This document shows, piece after piece, positions 15,544 to 21,994 of a stretch of 21,994 bases of DNA. Source of the DNA: Eutrophocola sp965661105 (lineage in GTDB: Bacteria > Pseudomonadota > Gammaproteobacteria > Pseudomonadales > Pseudohongiellaceae); NCBI GenBank assembly GCA_965661105.1, contig CBFICR010000049.1, positions 1 through 21,994 on the forward strand, in the 5' to 3' direction. The notes under the pieces are model-generated. The model saw only the letters and a list, made by a program, of their open reading frames with translations, was not told where the DNA came from and ran no database searches. The first letter of the stretch is position 1, and each line of letters opens with the position of its first letter. Made by a program: the position numbers and the translations under genes.

Positions 15544-15675
15544 GTGTGCCCGGTACACAACGAAGGCAAAACCTTTCTCTTTGAGCTGGAGAGCCAGCCG
15601 GGGCAGAATTTTGACGGGAGTGTGTCCGGGCGCAATGGCAAGATCGCCTTCTGCGGTTGTGACCTGAAAGCATAG
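15544..15675 (+). CDS. 43-codon mini-ORF with CxxH and CxC, in frame after the stop
   Basis: A short frame from GTG at 15544 to TAG at 15675. It starts CPVHNEGKTFLFELE and ends IAFCGCDLKA, a balanced composition with codon use like its neighbours. Cys2, His5 and the CGC near the C-terminus could bind a metal. It is in the same frame as the HTH-methyltransferase gene and begins four codons after its TAA, so it could be read-through tail, a detached domain or an independent small protein. No good ribosome-binding site precedes the GTG. I recognise no family. Confidence 0.4.
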   Translation: MCPVHNEGKTFLFELESQPGQNFDGSVSGRNGKIAFCGCDLKA

Positions 15676-15729
15676 CAAGTATCATTCGCGCCTCAATTAT
15701 TCGCCATTTTTTTACAATCAGGATATCTA

Positions 15730-17802
15730 TTGAGCAAGCGCAAAATCCTCGTCACAAACGCTCTGCCCTTCGCCAATGGGCCGATCCATCTGGGCCATCT
15801 GCTGGGTTATATCCAGGCAGATATCTGGGTGCGCTTTCAGCGCATGGCTGGTAACAAGGTTTCCTATGTGTGTGCTGACGACACTCATGGCACAGCCATC
15901 ATGCTCAGCGCTGAAAGAGAAGGCATTTCCCCGGAACAACTGATTGCCAGGGTAAACAAGGAACATGCCCGGGACTTCGCCGGCTTCCACGTTGACTTTG
16001 ATATCTATTACACCACCCATTCCGATGAAAACCGGGCACAGGCCGAATTGATTTACCAGCGCCTGAAGGACGCTGACAAAATTGCCCAACGCTCCATTAC
16101 CCAGCTCTATGACCCGGAAAAGGAAATGTTTCTGGCGGATCGTTTTATTAAAGGCGATTGCCCCAAGTGTGGCGCTTCTGACCAGTATGGAGACAACTGC
16201 GAATCCTGTGCCTCAACCTATGATGCTACTGATCTGAAAAACCCTTACTCCACCATCTCCGGAGCGACTCCGGTAAAAAAAGAAAGTACCCATTTCTTTT
16301 TTAAACTGCCCGAGTTTTCCGACATGTTGAAAGAGTGGACACGCAGCGGCGTGCTCGCCCCACAAGTTGCCAATAAACTGGCGGAATGGCTTGATGCCGG
16401 TCTTCAGGAGTGGGATATCAGTCGTGATGCACCCTACTTTGGCTTTGAAATACCTGGCGAAAGGGGTAAATACTTTTACGTCTGGCTTGATGCGCCTATT
16501 GGTTATATGGCCAGTTTCAAAAAGCTCTGTGAGTCACGTGACGACCTGGAATTTGATGACTACTGGAGTAATGACGCTGACAGCGAGCTCTATCATTTCA
16601 TTGGCAAGGACATAATCAACTTTCATGCCCTGTTCTGGCCAGCCATGCTGGAGACCGCAAACTTTAAAAAACCGGATCTGATCAGTGTTAACGGCTTTCT
16701 CACCGTAAATGGCCAGAAGATGTCCAAGTCACGCGGCACTTTCATTATGGCACAGACCTATCTTGAGCATCTGAATCCGGAATACCTGCGCTATTATTTT
16801 GCCGCCAAACTCAGCAGCACGCCTGAAGATCTCGATTTAAACCTGGAAGATTTTGCCCAACGGGTGAATTCCGATGTGGTTGGGAAAGTAGTGAATATCG
16901 CCAGCCGTTGCGCAGGCTTTATCAACAAGAATTTTGCCGGCAAGCTGGGCACTACTCTTGCTGTTCCGGAATTGATAGCCGAGTTCCAAAAAGCCGGCGA
17001 TGAAATAGCTGCACTGTTTGAAGCGCGTGATTTTTCCAAGGCCATACGACTGATCATGTCCCTTGCTGACAAAGCCAACCAGTATATTGCAGAGCAGCAA
17101 CCCTGGGTGATCGCAAAAGAAAATCCGCAGGCAGAAGAAGTACAAACCATCTGTTCAACCGGTCTGAACCTGTTCCGCCTCCTGTTGATTTACCTGAAAC
17201 CGGTATTGCCCGTTATTGCTGAAAAAGGCGAAGCCTTCCTGCAGATAGACCCCCTGGTCTGGGAAGATGCCCAATCTCTACTGACCAATCATGAAATTGG
17301 CCGCTTTGAGCCACTGATGACCCGTATAGAACTTTCAAAAGTTGAAGACATGGTGGAAGCCAGCAAGGAGAGCCTCGTGGCTGAAGAGAAAGCAGAAACC
17401 CCCACAGAAGCTACTGTTAATACTGATGCCGCGACAGCGCTGGGCAAAGATCCCATAAGCACGGAAATTGAATTCCCGGATTTCGCTAAAGTAGACCTGC
17501 GTATCGTCAAGGTATTACATGCTGAACACGTGGAAGGCGCTGACAAGCTTCTAAAGCTGACTCTCAGCCTGGGGCTGAACGCTGCCGGCGAAGAGGAAAC
17601 CCGTACCGTTTTCTCCGGCATCAAGGCCGCTTATGACCCCGAAAAACTGATCGGCATGCATACTGTGATGGTTGCTAACCTTAAACCACGTCAAATGAAG
17701 TTTGGTTTGTCGGAGGGGATGATTCTGGCCAGTGGAGAAGCTGACCAGGTGTTTCTGCTGGAGCCCCACGAAGGCGCAGAACCCGGTACTCGAGTCACCT
17801 GA
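15730..17802 (+). CDS. metG: Methionyl-tRNA synthetase
   Basis: Charges tRNA-Met with methionine in the cytosol. The 690-residue protein has the class I HIGH-type motif HLGH at 20-23, a zinc ribbon with Cys144/147/157/160, and KMSKS at 330-334. There is a variable Glu/Ala-rich linker at about 540-575, then a C-terminal tRNA-binding (Arc1p/EMAP-like) domain beginning near FAKVDLRIVKV. This is the long proteobacterial form close to E. coli MetG. The start is TTG, with AGGA about eight bases upstream; no ATG lies near enough to give the conserved N-terminus. The last 8 bases overlap the 3' end of the converging phosphopantetheinyl transferase gene. Confidence 0.97.
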   Translation: MSKRKILVTNALPFANGPIHLGHLLGYIQADIWVRFQRMAGNKVSYVCADDTHGTAIMLSAEREGISPEQLIARVNKEHARDFAGFHVDFDIYYTTHSDENRAQAELIYQRLKDADKIAQRSITQLYDPEKEMFLADRFIKGDCPKCGASDQYGDNCESCASTYDATDLKNPYSTISGATPVKKESTHFFFKLPEFSDMLKEWTRSGVLAPQVANKLAEWLDAGLQEWDISRDAPYFGFEIPGERGKYFYVWLDAPIGYMASFKKLCESRDDLEFDDYWSNDADSELYHFIGKDIINFHALFWPAMLETANFKKPDLISVNGFLTVNGQKMSKSRGTFIMAQTYLEHLNPEYLRYYFAAKLSSTPEDLDLNLEDFAQRVNSDVVGKVVNIASRCAGFINKNFAGKLGTTLAVPELIAEFQKAGDEIAALFEARDFSKAIRLIMSLADKANQYIAEQQPWVIAKENPQAEEVQTICSTGLNLFRLLLIYLKPVLPVIAEKGEAFLQIDPLVWEDAQSLLTNHEIGRFEPLMTRIELSKVEDMVEASKESLVAEEKAETPTEATVNTDAATALGKDPISTEIEFPDFAKVDLRIVKVLHAEHVEGADKLLKLTLSLGLNAAGEEETRTVFSGIKAAYDPEKLIGMHTVMVANLKPRQMKFGLSEGMILASGEADQVFLLEPHEGAEPGTRVT

Positions 17803-18562
17803 TACTGGTACGGATAATCACTGGTGTGACATCTTTAAAGCCTGTAACGGGGATGCCTTGTTTTACCCTCAGTCGGTAATCATTGCCTTTCATATCATTC
17901 ACTGCCAGAGAGAGTCGATAGGCTTTGTCGATATCCAGTTGCCAGAATTTCCAGGCGGCAGAATCACCAATAAGCAAGTCGGAAAAACTGATATCCAGCG
18001 TTTCCCCGTGAAACGTGAAGCAGAATTCAGACAAGGGTGTGCGCAATCCCGTACCACAGGCCTTCAAATAAGCTTCCTTGAGGGTCCACAAGTCATAGAA
18101 TCTGTCATTCCATTGCTCTACCGGTAATGCCAGCAGCGCTTCTGCCTCTTTACGGGCAAAATAGCGCTCAGCAAGATTAACAATATCTGCTTGCCGGCTC
18201 AGGTACTCAACGTCTATTCCTACCGGTTCCACCTGCATGACCGCAAGGGCAATCAGTCCCCTGGTATGGGTCAGATTAAATTGCAGTGAGGTTTCAATAA
18301 GCAGTTCCGGTTTGCCGTTCCGGTTTGCACCAAATTCCAGGCTGCCAGGATCATCCAGGTCAAGGTATTGCGCCAGCACCCAGCGCACCAGGGCTCTGGT
18401 GACCAGAAACTGTTGTTTATGGTGAGTAAAACTAAAACGTTCATGCCGCATTACTTCTTCAGGACTGAGGAATTGCGCATATTGCTCCAAAAGAGCAGCA
18501 TCCTGAATTTGCTGATAATTTACCAGCCAGAGATCAATATCATTACGAACAGCTTTCAGCAT
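17795..18562 (-). CDS. 4'-phosphopantetheinyl transferase, Sfp type
   Basis: Transfers phosphopantetheine from CoA to a carrier-protein serine. The 255-residue length and motifs are those of the Sfp/Gsp class: NRNGKPEL at about 80-87, FNLTHT at 95-100, the Mg-binding GIDVE at 115-119 and WTLKEAYLKACG at 159-170. It converges on metG with an 8-base overlap and diverges from gloA by 64 bases. No polyketide, nonribosomal peptide or fatty acid gene is near, so the carrier-protein partner is unknown. It could equally serve the primary acyl carrier protein if an AcpS-type enzyme is absent elsewhere. Confidence 0.93.
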   Translation of the reverse strand: MLKAVRNDIDLWLVNYQQIQDAALLEQYAQFLSPEEVMRHERFSFTHHKQQFLVTRALVRWVLAQYLDLDDPGSLEFGANRNGKPELLIETSLQFNLTHTRGLIALAVMQVEPVGIDVEYLSRQADIVNLAERYFARKEAEALLALPVEQWNDRFYDLWTLKEAYLKACGTGLRTPLSEFCFTFHGETLDISFSDLLIGDSAAWKFWQLDIDKAYRLSLAVNDMKGNDYRLRVKQGIPVTGFKDVTPVIIRTSIR

Positions 18563-18626
18563 GGCGGGAGTCTCTCATTATTGGCATAATTCCGCTACTC
18601 AAAGCCACCTTCAACGGAAATTAAAT

Positions 18627-19010
18627 ATGAGACTTTTACATACCATGTTGCGCGTCACTGACCTGGAGAAATCCATCGACTTCTACACCAATATTTTCGA
18701 CATGAAATTATTGAGGAAAAAAGATTTTCCCGAAGGCAAATTTACCCTGGCGTTTATCGGCTACGGTAGTGAAGAGGAAAACACAGTACTTGAACTGACC
18801 CATAACTGGGATACAGACAGCTATGAGCTGGGCAATGCCTATGGTCACATCGCCATCGGTGTCGATGATGCCTACAAGGCCTGTGCTGAAATTGAGGCCA
18901 AAGGTGGCGATGTAGTACGTCCCGCCGGCCCCATGAAACACTCGACCACAGTGATAGCCTTTGTAAAAGATCCAGATGGCTATATGGTCGAGCTCATCGA
19001 AGGAAAATAG
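18627..19010 (+). CDS. gloA: Lactoylglutathione lyase (glyoxalase I)
   Basis: Converts the methylglyoxal-glutathione hemithioacetal to S-lactoylglutathione. The 127-residue single vicinal-oxygen-chelate protein has metal ligands His5, Glu56, His74 and Glu122, the same numbering as the nickel-dependent E. coli enzyme as I recall it. Other signatures are FYTNIFDMKLLRKKDFPEGK and KDPDGYMVELIE. The start at 18627 has a CGGAAA-like ribosome site upstream and gives the family N-terminus; an open extension to 18561 overlaps the divergent gene and is rejected. rnfA begins 43 bases downstream, possibly in one transcript. Confidence 0.96.
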   Translation: MRLLHTMLRVTDLEKSIDFYTNIFDMKLLRKKDFPEGKFTLAFIGYGSEEENTVLELTHNWDTDSYELGNAYGHIAIGVDDAYKACAEIEAKGGDVVRPAGPMKHSTTVIAFVKDPDGYMVELIEGK

Positions 19011-19053
19011 GCGCAACTGGCGTGAACAATAATGCGCCAGAGCCAGCATCAAC

Positions 19054-19629
19054 ATGACCGATATTATTCTTATTCTTGTTGGCGCTATTCTCGTTAACAA
19101 TTTTGTCCTGACCCAGTTCCTGGGTCTGTGTCCCTTCATGGGCGTTTCAGGCAAGGTGGAAACAGCCATCGGTATGTCGGCTGCCACCTTGTTTGTGCTC
19201 ACGCTTGCCTCTGCCTGCAGCTATCTGGTTTTTCAATACCTGCTGGTACCTCTCGGCCTTGAGTACCTGAAAACCATAACCTTTATTATCGTTATAGCAG
19301 CGGTGGTTAGCATGACAGAAATAATCATGCATAAAACCAGTCCCCTGCTTTACCGCATCCTGGGTATTTTTCTGCCATTAATCACGTCAAATTGTGCAGT
19401 ACTGGGCGTCGCTCTGCTCAATATCAACCAATCCAACACTTTTGCCCATTCGGTATTTTATGGTTTTGGCGCCGGCCTTGGTTTCTCATTGGTGTTGATT
19501 CTGTTTTCTGCCATGCGGGAAAAGCTCACCCTGTGCGACATCCCCGAACCCTTTCAGGGAGCCGCCATTGCCATGATTACAGCCGGCCTGATGTCCCTGG
19601 CATTCATGGGCTTTAGTGGTATGGTCTGA
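19054..19629 (+). CDS. rnfA: Rnf/Rsx electron transport complex subunit A
   Basis: Six-helix inner membrane subunit of the Rnf (Rsx) redox-driven ion pump. The 191-residue length is normal. Signatures are NNFVLTQFLGLCPFMGVS in helix 1 and SNCAVLGVALLN, where the conserved cysteine is thought to help hold an iron-sulfur centre shared with the partner subunit, and FQGAAIAMITAGLMSLAFMG at the C-terminus. Its stop overlaps the rnfB start by one base. The other subunit genes (C, D, G, E) do not follow in the window. Confidence 0.97.
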   Translation: MTDIILILVGAILVNNFVLTQFLGLCPFMGVSGKVETAIGMSAATLFVLTLASACSYLVFQYLLVPLGLEYLKTITFIIVIAAVVSMTEIIMHKTSPLLYRILGIFLPLITSNCAVLGVALLNINQSNTFAHSVFYGFGAGLGFSLVLILFSAMREKLTLCDIPEPFQGAAIAMITAGLMSLAFMGFSGMV

Positions 19630-20627
19630 TGTCGGCATCGCTCCCCCTGTTTTCCCTGCTGTTAAATCCCGTACTGGCTTTGCTTGGCCTGGGATTGCTT
19701 ATTGGTGCGGTGTTGGGTTTTGTGGCAAGCAAATTCCGGCTTGAGAGTGACCCGGTGATTGAAAAAATTAATGACCTTTTGCCACAAACACAATGCGGCC
19801 AGTGCGGTTATCCCGGCTGCAGACCCTATGCTGAAGCCATCGCAGCCGGAGATGCAATCAACAAATGTCCACCTGGCGGTGCAACGACTATTAACCAGCT
19901 GGCTGACTTGCTTAATATTCCGGTACTCCCCCTGGATGAAAATTACGGACAGCCTGAAATAAAAAAAGTGGCATTTATTCGTGAAGCCGAATGTATTGGC
20001 TGCGCAAAATGCATACCCGCCTGCCCGGTGGATGCCATACTGGGCGCGCCCAGGTTTATGCATACGGTTATTGAAAGCGAGTGCACGGGTTGCGATCTGT
20101 GTATTGAACCTTGCCCGGTAGACTGCATTGATCTGGTACCCGTGGAAACCCATGCGCCCCCGGCCAGGACTATTGAAGAACTCAATAACGAAGAAGTACT
20201 GGCCTGTATAAATTGCGGTTTGTGTATTGAGCAATGTCCGGTTGATATCCTGCCCCATGAATTGTACTGGGCCTGTCGCGGCAATGATCTTGGCAAAGCT
20301 GAATCACTGAAGCTGATGCATTGCATTGAATGCGGCAAATGCGACCGGGTCTGCCCGAGCAACATTCCCCTGGTGGAATACTACCAGGCCACCATGCTGG
20401 AATTTAATACACAACAAAATGACAGGACGCAGGCTGACAAGGCAAAACAGCGTTTTGAATTACATCAGCAGCGAATGGAAAAGATTAAAAGCGAAGAAGA
20501 ACAGCGCCGGCAAAAACGTGCTGAGCTGGCCAAAAAAGGCCCACAATCAAAAACCAAAGATACCATCCTGGCCGCGCTGGAACGGGTTAAATCGAAAAAA
20601 AAACCAACTGATCAGAACAAGCCGTAA
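19629..20627 (+). CDS. rnfB: RnfB with fused RnfC-like C-terminal ferredoxin domain
   Basis: Iron-sulfur electron-entry subunit of Rnf. In order, the 332-residue protein has an N-terminal membrane anchor (about 10-33) and a 4Fe-4S domain with Cys56/59/64/80. A two-cluster ferredoxin follows (Cys122/125/128/132 and Cys152/155/158/162), then a second two-cluster domain (Cys193/196/199/203 and Cys232/235/238/242) and a charged coiled-coil tail (about 265-332). The second ferredoxin, with DILPHELYWACRGND and CIECGKCDRVCPSNIPLVEY, resembles the C-terminal Fe-S domain of RnfC, not RnfB, and the charged tail also resembles RnfC. Typical gammaproteobacterial RnfB is about 190 residues. The stop overlaps the converging rhomboid gene by 16 bases. 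The identity as RnfB is firm; the fusion reading is from motif comparison by eye. Confidence 0.93.
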   Translation: MSASLPLFSLLLNPVLALLGLGLLIGAVLGFVASKFRLESDPVIEKINDLLPQTQCGQCGYPGCRPYAEAIAAGDAINKCPPGGATTINQLADLLNIPVLPLDENYGQPEIKKVAFIREAECIGCAKCIPACPVDAILGAPRFMHTVIESECTGCDLCIEPCPVDCIDLVPVETHAPPARTIEELNNEEVLACINCGLCIEQCPVDILPHELYWACRGNDLGKAESLKLMHCIECGKCDRVCPSNIPLVEYYQATMLEFNTQQNDRTQADKAKQRFELHQQRMEKIKSEEEQRRQKRAELAKKGPQSKTKDTILAALERVKSKKKPTDQNKP

Positions 20628-21817
20628 TAAAGACTTAAAAAATACCCCAGGCCTGCCGAGAAAGACAACACCAGCCCACCACAAAGAATTTTCTCGGCCA
20701 TTACAGGTTGATCGATAGTTTCCAGCTTTGGCCCCAAAGGCGCAAAGTACAGGTATAAAAAGCCGGCAACAAAGCCACCGAGGTGGTTTGAAATCCCTAT
20801 ATTTTCAAATACAAATATCTCTAACGTAAACTGCAAGGCCAGCAACCACATCAATGAATTTAAAGTGACTGCATTAACACTTCCAGGGAGAAATTTTTCA
20901 TATTTAAATTTTAAACAAAGATAGGCGCCCCATAAGCCATATATCCCTCCGGAGGCGCCTGCACCAAATTCATCATAGGAAAAAAGGAAAAAGGTAAAGA
21001 ATCCACATAGTGTGGAAAGAAAGAAAATATTAATAAACCTGAGTGATGAAACCGTCTTTTCCAGTACATCGCCAACGGCAGCAAGAACCAGCAGGTTCAT
21101 AAAAAGATGGAAAAAATTAGCATGAATAAAAGCCGATGAAAATATTCTATAGATTTCAAAGTTTTCAAATACTCTGTTTGACCCTCCACCCTCCAGCACA
21201 AAACCAAAGTCATCACCAAAATCAAACTTTCCGGAAGTAGATAAAAAATAGATAGACAAGAAAAGAATAAATAACAGTGTTGTTACTACTCTAATTTTTT
21301 TTTGATGTGAAATTGAAAGTTTGTTTATGGAGAATTTTTCATCGCTACCTGGTCTTTTGTCAATCTCATCGGCTATAAGCCCTTTAAAAACCTCAAATTC
21401 TTCCGGCTGGCGAAAACACTGTTTGTCTACAAACATTCTACTATTATTGGTTATACCCAATATCAGTCCCAAAACATTCCTTCCGATGCTTATTGGTTCT
21501 GATGAATAGATATCTGATATGGAAACAACTTTTTCGCCGAAAAAGAAATTGGGCAGAATAAACCTGCCGTTTGTACATTGGATTTTTAGTTGATTGGAAA
21601 AATGGGACTTCAGCAAGCGACGGAACAATACCAAGATTAATACACTATAAGAGAATAATAAAAAAAAATATATTTCTTTATATTCGTTGAAGCTAGCAGA
21701 AATTTTATTTTCCGTAAACGAAATCAAAAGAATTAACGTCAGCGATAAAAAAACAAATTGAACGATGCTTTTTCTGCCCTTCGTCAAATTGAATTCGAAA
21801 GATATATCTTTTTCCAT
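20612..21817 (-). CDS. Rhomboid-family intramembrane serine protease
   Basis: A 401-residue membrane protein from the ATG at 21817. Catalytic features of rhomboids are present: HANFFHLFMN, the nucleophile motif GASGG with Ser near 289, and NHLGG with the catalytic His near 345. The N-terminal half is not core rhomboid: two membrane helices (about 18-36 and 50-68), then a beta-rich segment resembling small bacterial PH-like domains, then the six-helix protease. An open TTG start at 21871 lies inside a terminator hairpin and lacks a ribosome site, so it is rejected. The ribosome site for 21817 (GGTGGGA) is farther from the ATG than usual. The gene is much richer in A and T than its neighbours, which suggests acquisition. 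The substrate is unknown. Confidence 0.9.
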   Translation of the reverse strand: MEKDISFEFNLTKGRKSIVQFVFLSLTLILLISFTENKISASFNEYKEIYFFLLFSYSVLILVLFRRLLKSHFSNQLKIQCTNGRFILPNFFFGEKVVSISDIYSSEPISIGRNVLGLILGITNNSRMFVDKQCFRQPEEFEVFKGLIADEIDKRPGSDEKFSINKLSISHQKKIRVVTTLLFILFLSIYFLSTSGKFDFGDDFGFVLEGGGSNRVFENFEIYRIFSSAFIHANFFHLFMNLLVLAAVGDVLEKTVSSLRFINIFFLSTLCGFFTFFLFSYDEFGAGASGGIYGLWGAYLCLKFKYEKFLPGSVNAVTLNSLMWLLALQFTLEIFVFENIGISNHLGGFVAGFLYLYFAPLGPKLETIDQPVMAEKILCGGLVLSFSAGLGYFLSLYYGLF

Positions 21818-21835
21818 TATAAAAATATTCCCACC

Positions 21836-21868
21836 GAAAAAATGAGGGTTTGAAATTATCAAACCCTC
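21836..21868 (-). terminator. Intrinsic terminator between partial peptide gene and rhomboid gene
   Basis: A 10-bp perfect stem, GAGGGTTTGA and TCAAACCCTC, with a 5-base loop is followed on the minus strand by six T residues after two bases. It lies 15 bases beyond the stop of the partial gene at the right edge and would end that transcript before the rhomboid gene. Confidence 0.88.
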
Positions 21869-21882
21869 CAATACAAATTTAT

Positions 21883-21994
21883 TCAGTCGTTCAGATAGGC
21901 ATATCCCCCGGCAAATGCCAGTCCAATCATTGCCGTAGCGGCTACCGGACTAAATCCAATAGCTGTTAATGCCGCTATCGTGCCCCAGGAAGTT
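21883..21994 (-). CDS. Partial gene, C-terminal 36 residues of a small hydrophobic protein
   Basis: The minus strand is open from the window edge to a TGA at 21883-21885. The visible 36 residues, ending MIGLAFAGGYAYLND, are rich in Gly, Ala, Ile and Thr and form one amphipathic or membrane helix. The coding call rests on the open frame, composition and the intrinsic terminator just downstream. The composition recalls small class II bacteriocins and other Gly/Ala-rich membrane peptides, but also many short membrane proteins. The N-terminus lies outside the window. Confidence 0.5.
   Translation of the reverse strand, partial: TSWGTIAALTAIGFSPVAATAMIGLAFAGGYAYLND

Noticed and set aside
18580..18594. 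Possible sigma54 promoter before gloA
   Set aside because: The TGGCAT and GC elements are one base too close and the second half is degenerate.
19017..19040. CTGGCG/CGCCAG inverted repeat between gloA and rnfA
   Set aside because: A six-base stem with a 12-base loop and no T-run is too weak to call a terminator.

Overview
The window reads as chromosome of a Gammaproteobacterium with moderate GC. The evidence is the long zinc-ribbon MetG with a C-terminal tRNA-binding domain, a GloA whose metal ligands fall at the Escherichia coli positions, a MacAB/NodT-type efflux set, and an rnfA-rnfB pair a few genes after metG. I cannot name a genus. One gene (folD) has the sequence style of Bacteroidetes, and the right end is much richer in A+T than the rest, so both may have been acquired. 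No rRNA, tRNA, CRISPR array, transposase or integrase was seen.

Positions 112-12031 are all on the minus strand. In transcription order these are a putative secreted monoheme c-type cytochrome, an alpha/beta hydrolase and a DsbD/ScsB-type thiol-disulfide membrane protein (12031-7686); folD and trpD (7584-5609); a small zinc-ribbon membrane protein (5489-5205); and a macA-macB-outer membrane factor operon (4931-112), with genes overlapping or nearly touching. Short tandem repeats sit at several gene borders: 7-mers beyond the efflux operon, a 12-mer at the folD/trpD junction and a 9-mer at the 3' end of the hydrolase gene.

From 12188 the plus strand carries fhs (formate-tetrahydrofolate ligase) with a clear terminator; a GTG-started fusion of a small helix-turn-helix-like domain to a SAM-methyltransferase-like domain, with an 18-bp perfect palindrome and a promoter candidate upstream and an in-frame 43-codon mini-ORF directly after its stop; and a TTG-started metG. 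A minus-strand Sfp-type phosphopantetheinyl transferase converges on metG. Then come gloA, rnfA and an unusual long rnfB on the plus strand. fhs and folD together connect formate to 10-formyl- and 5,10-methylene-tetrahydrofolate.

The most notable observation is the rnf locus. RnfB carries, after its normal Fe-S domains, an extra two-cluster ferredoxin domain that looks like the C-terminal part of RnfC. It is followed not by rnfCDGE but by a convergent AT-rich rhomboid protease gene. The second notable locus is the HTH-methyltransferase fusion with its in-frame tail and possible internal start. At the right edge the C-terminus of a small glycine/alanine-rich hydrophobic protein, with its own intrinsic terminator, precedes the rhomboid gene.
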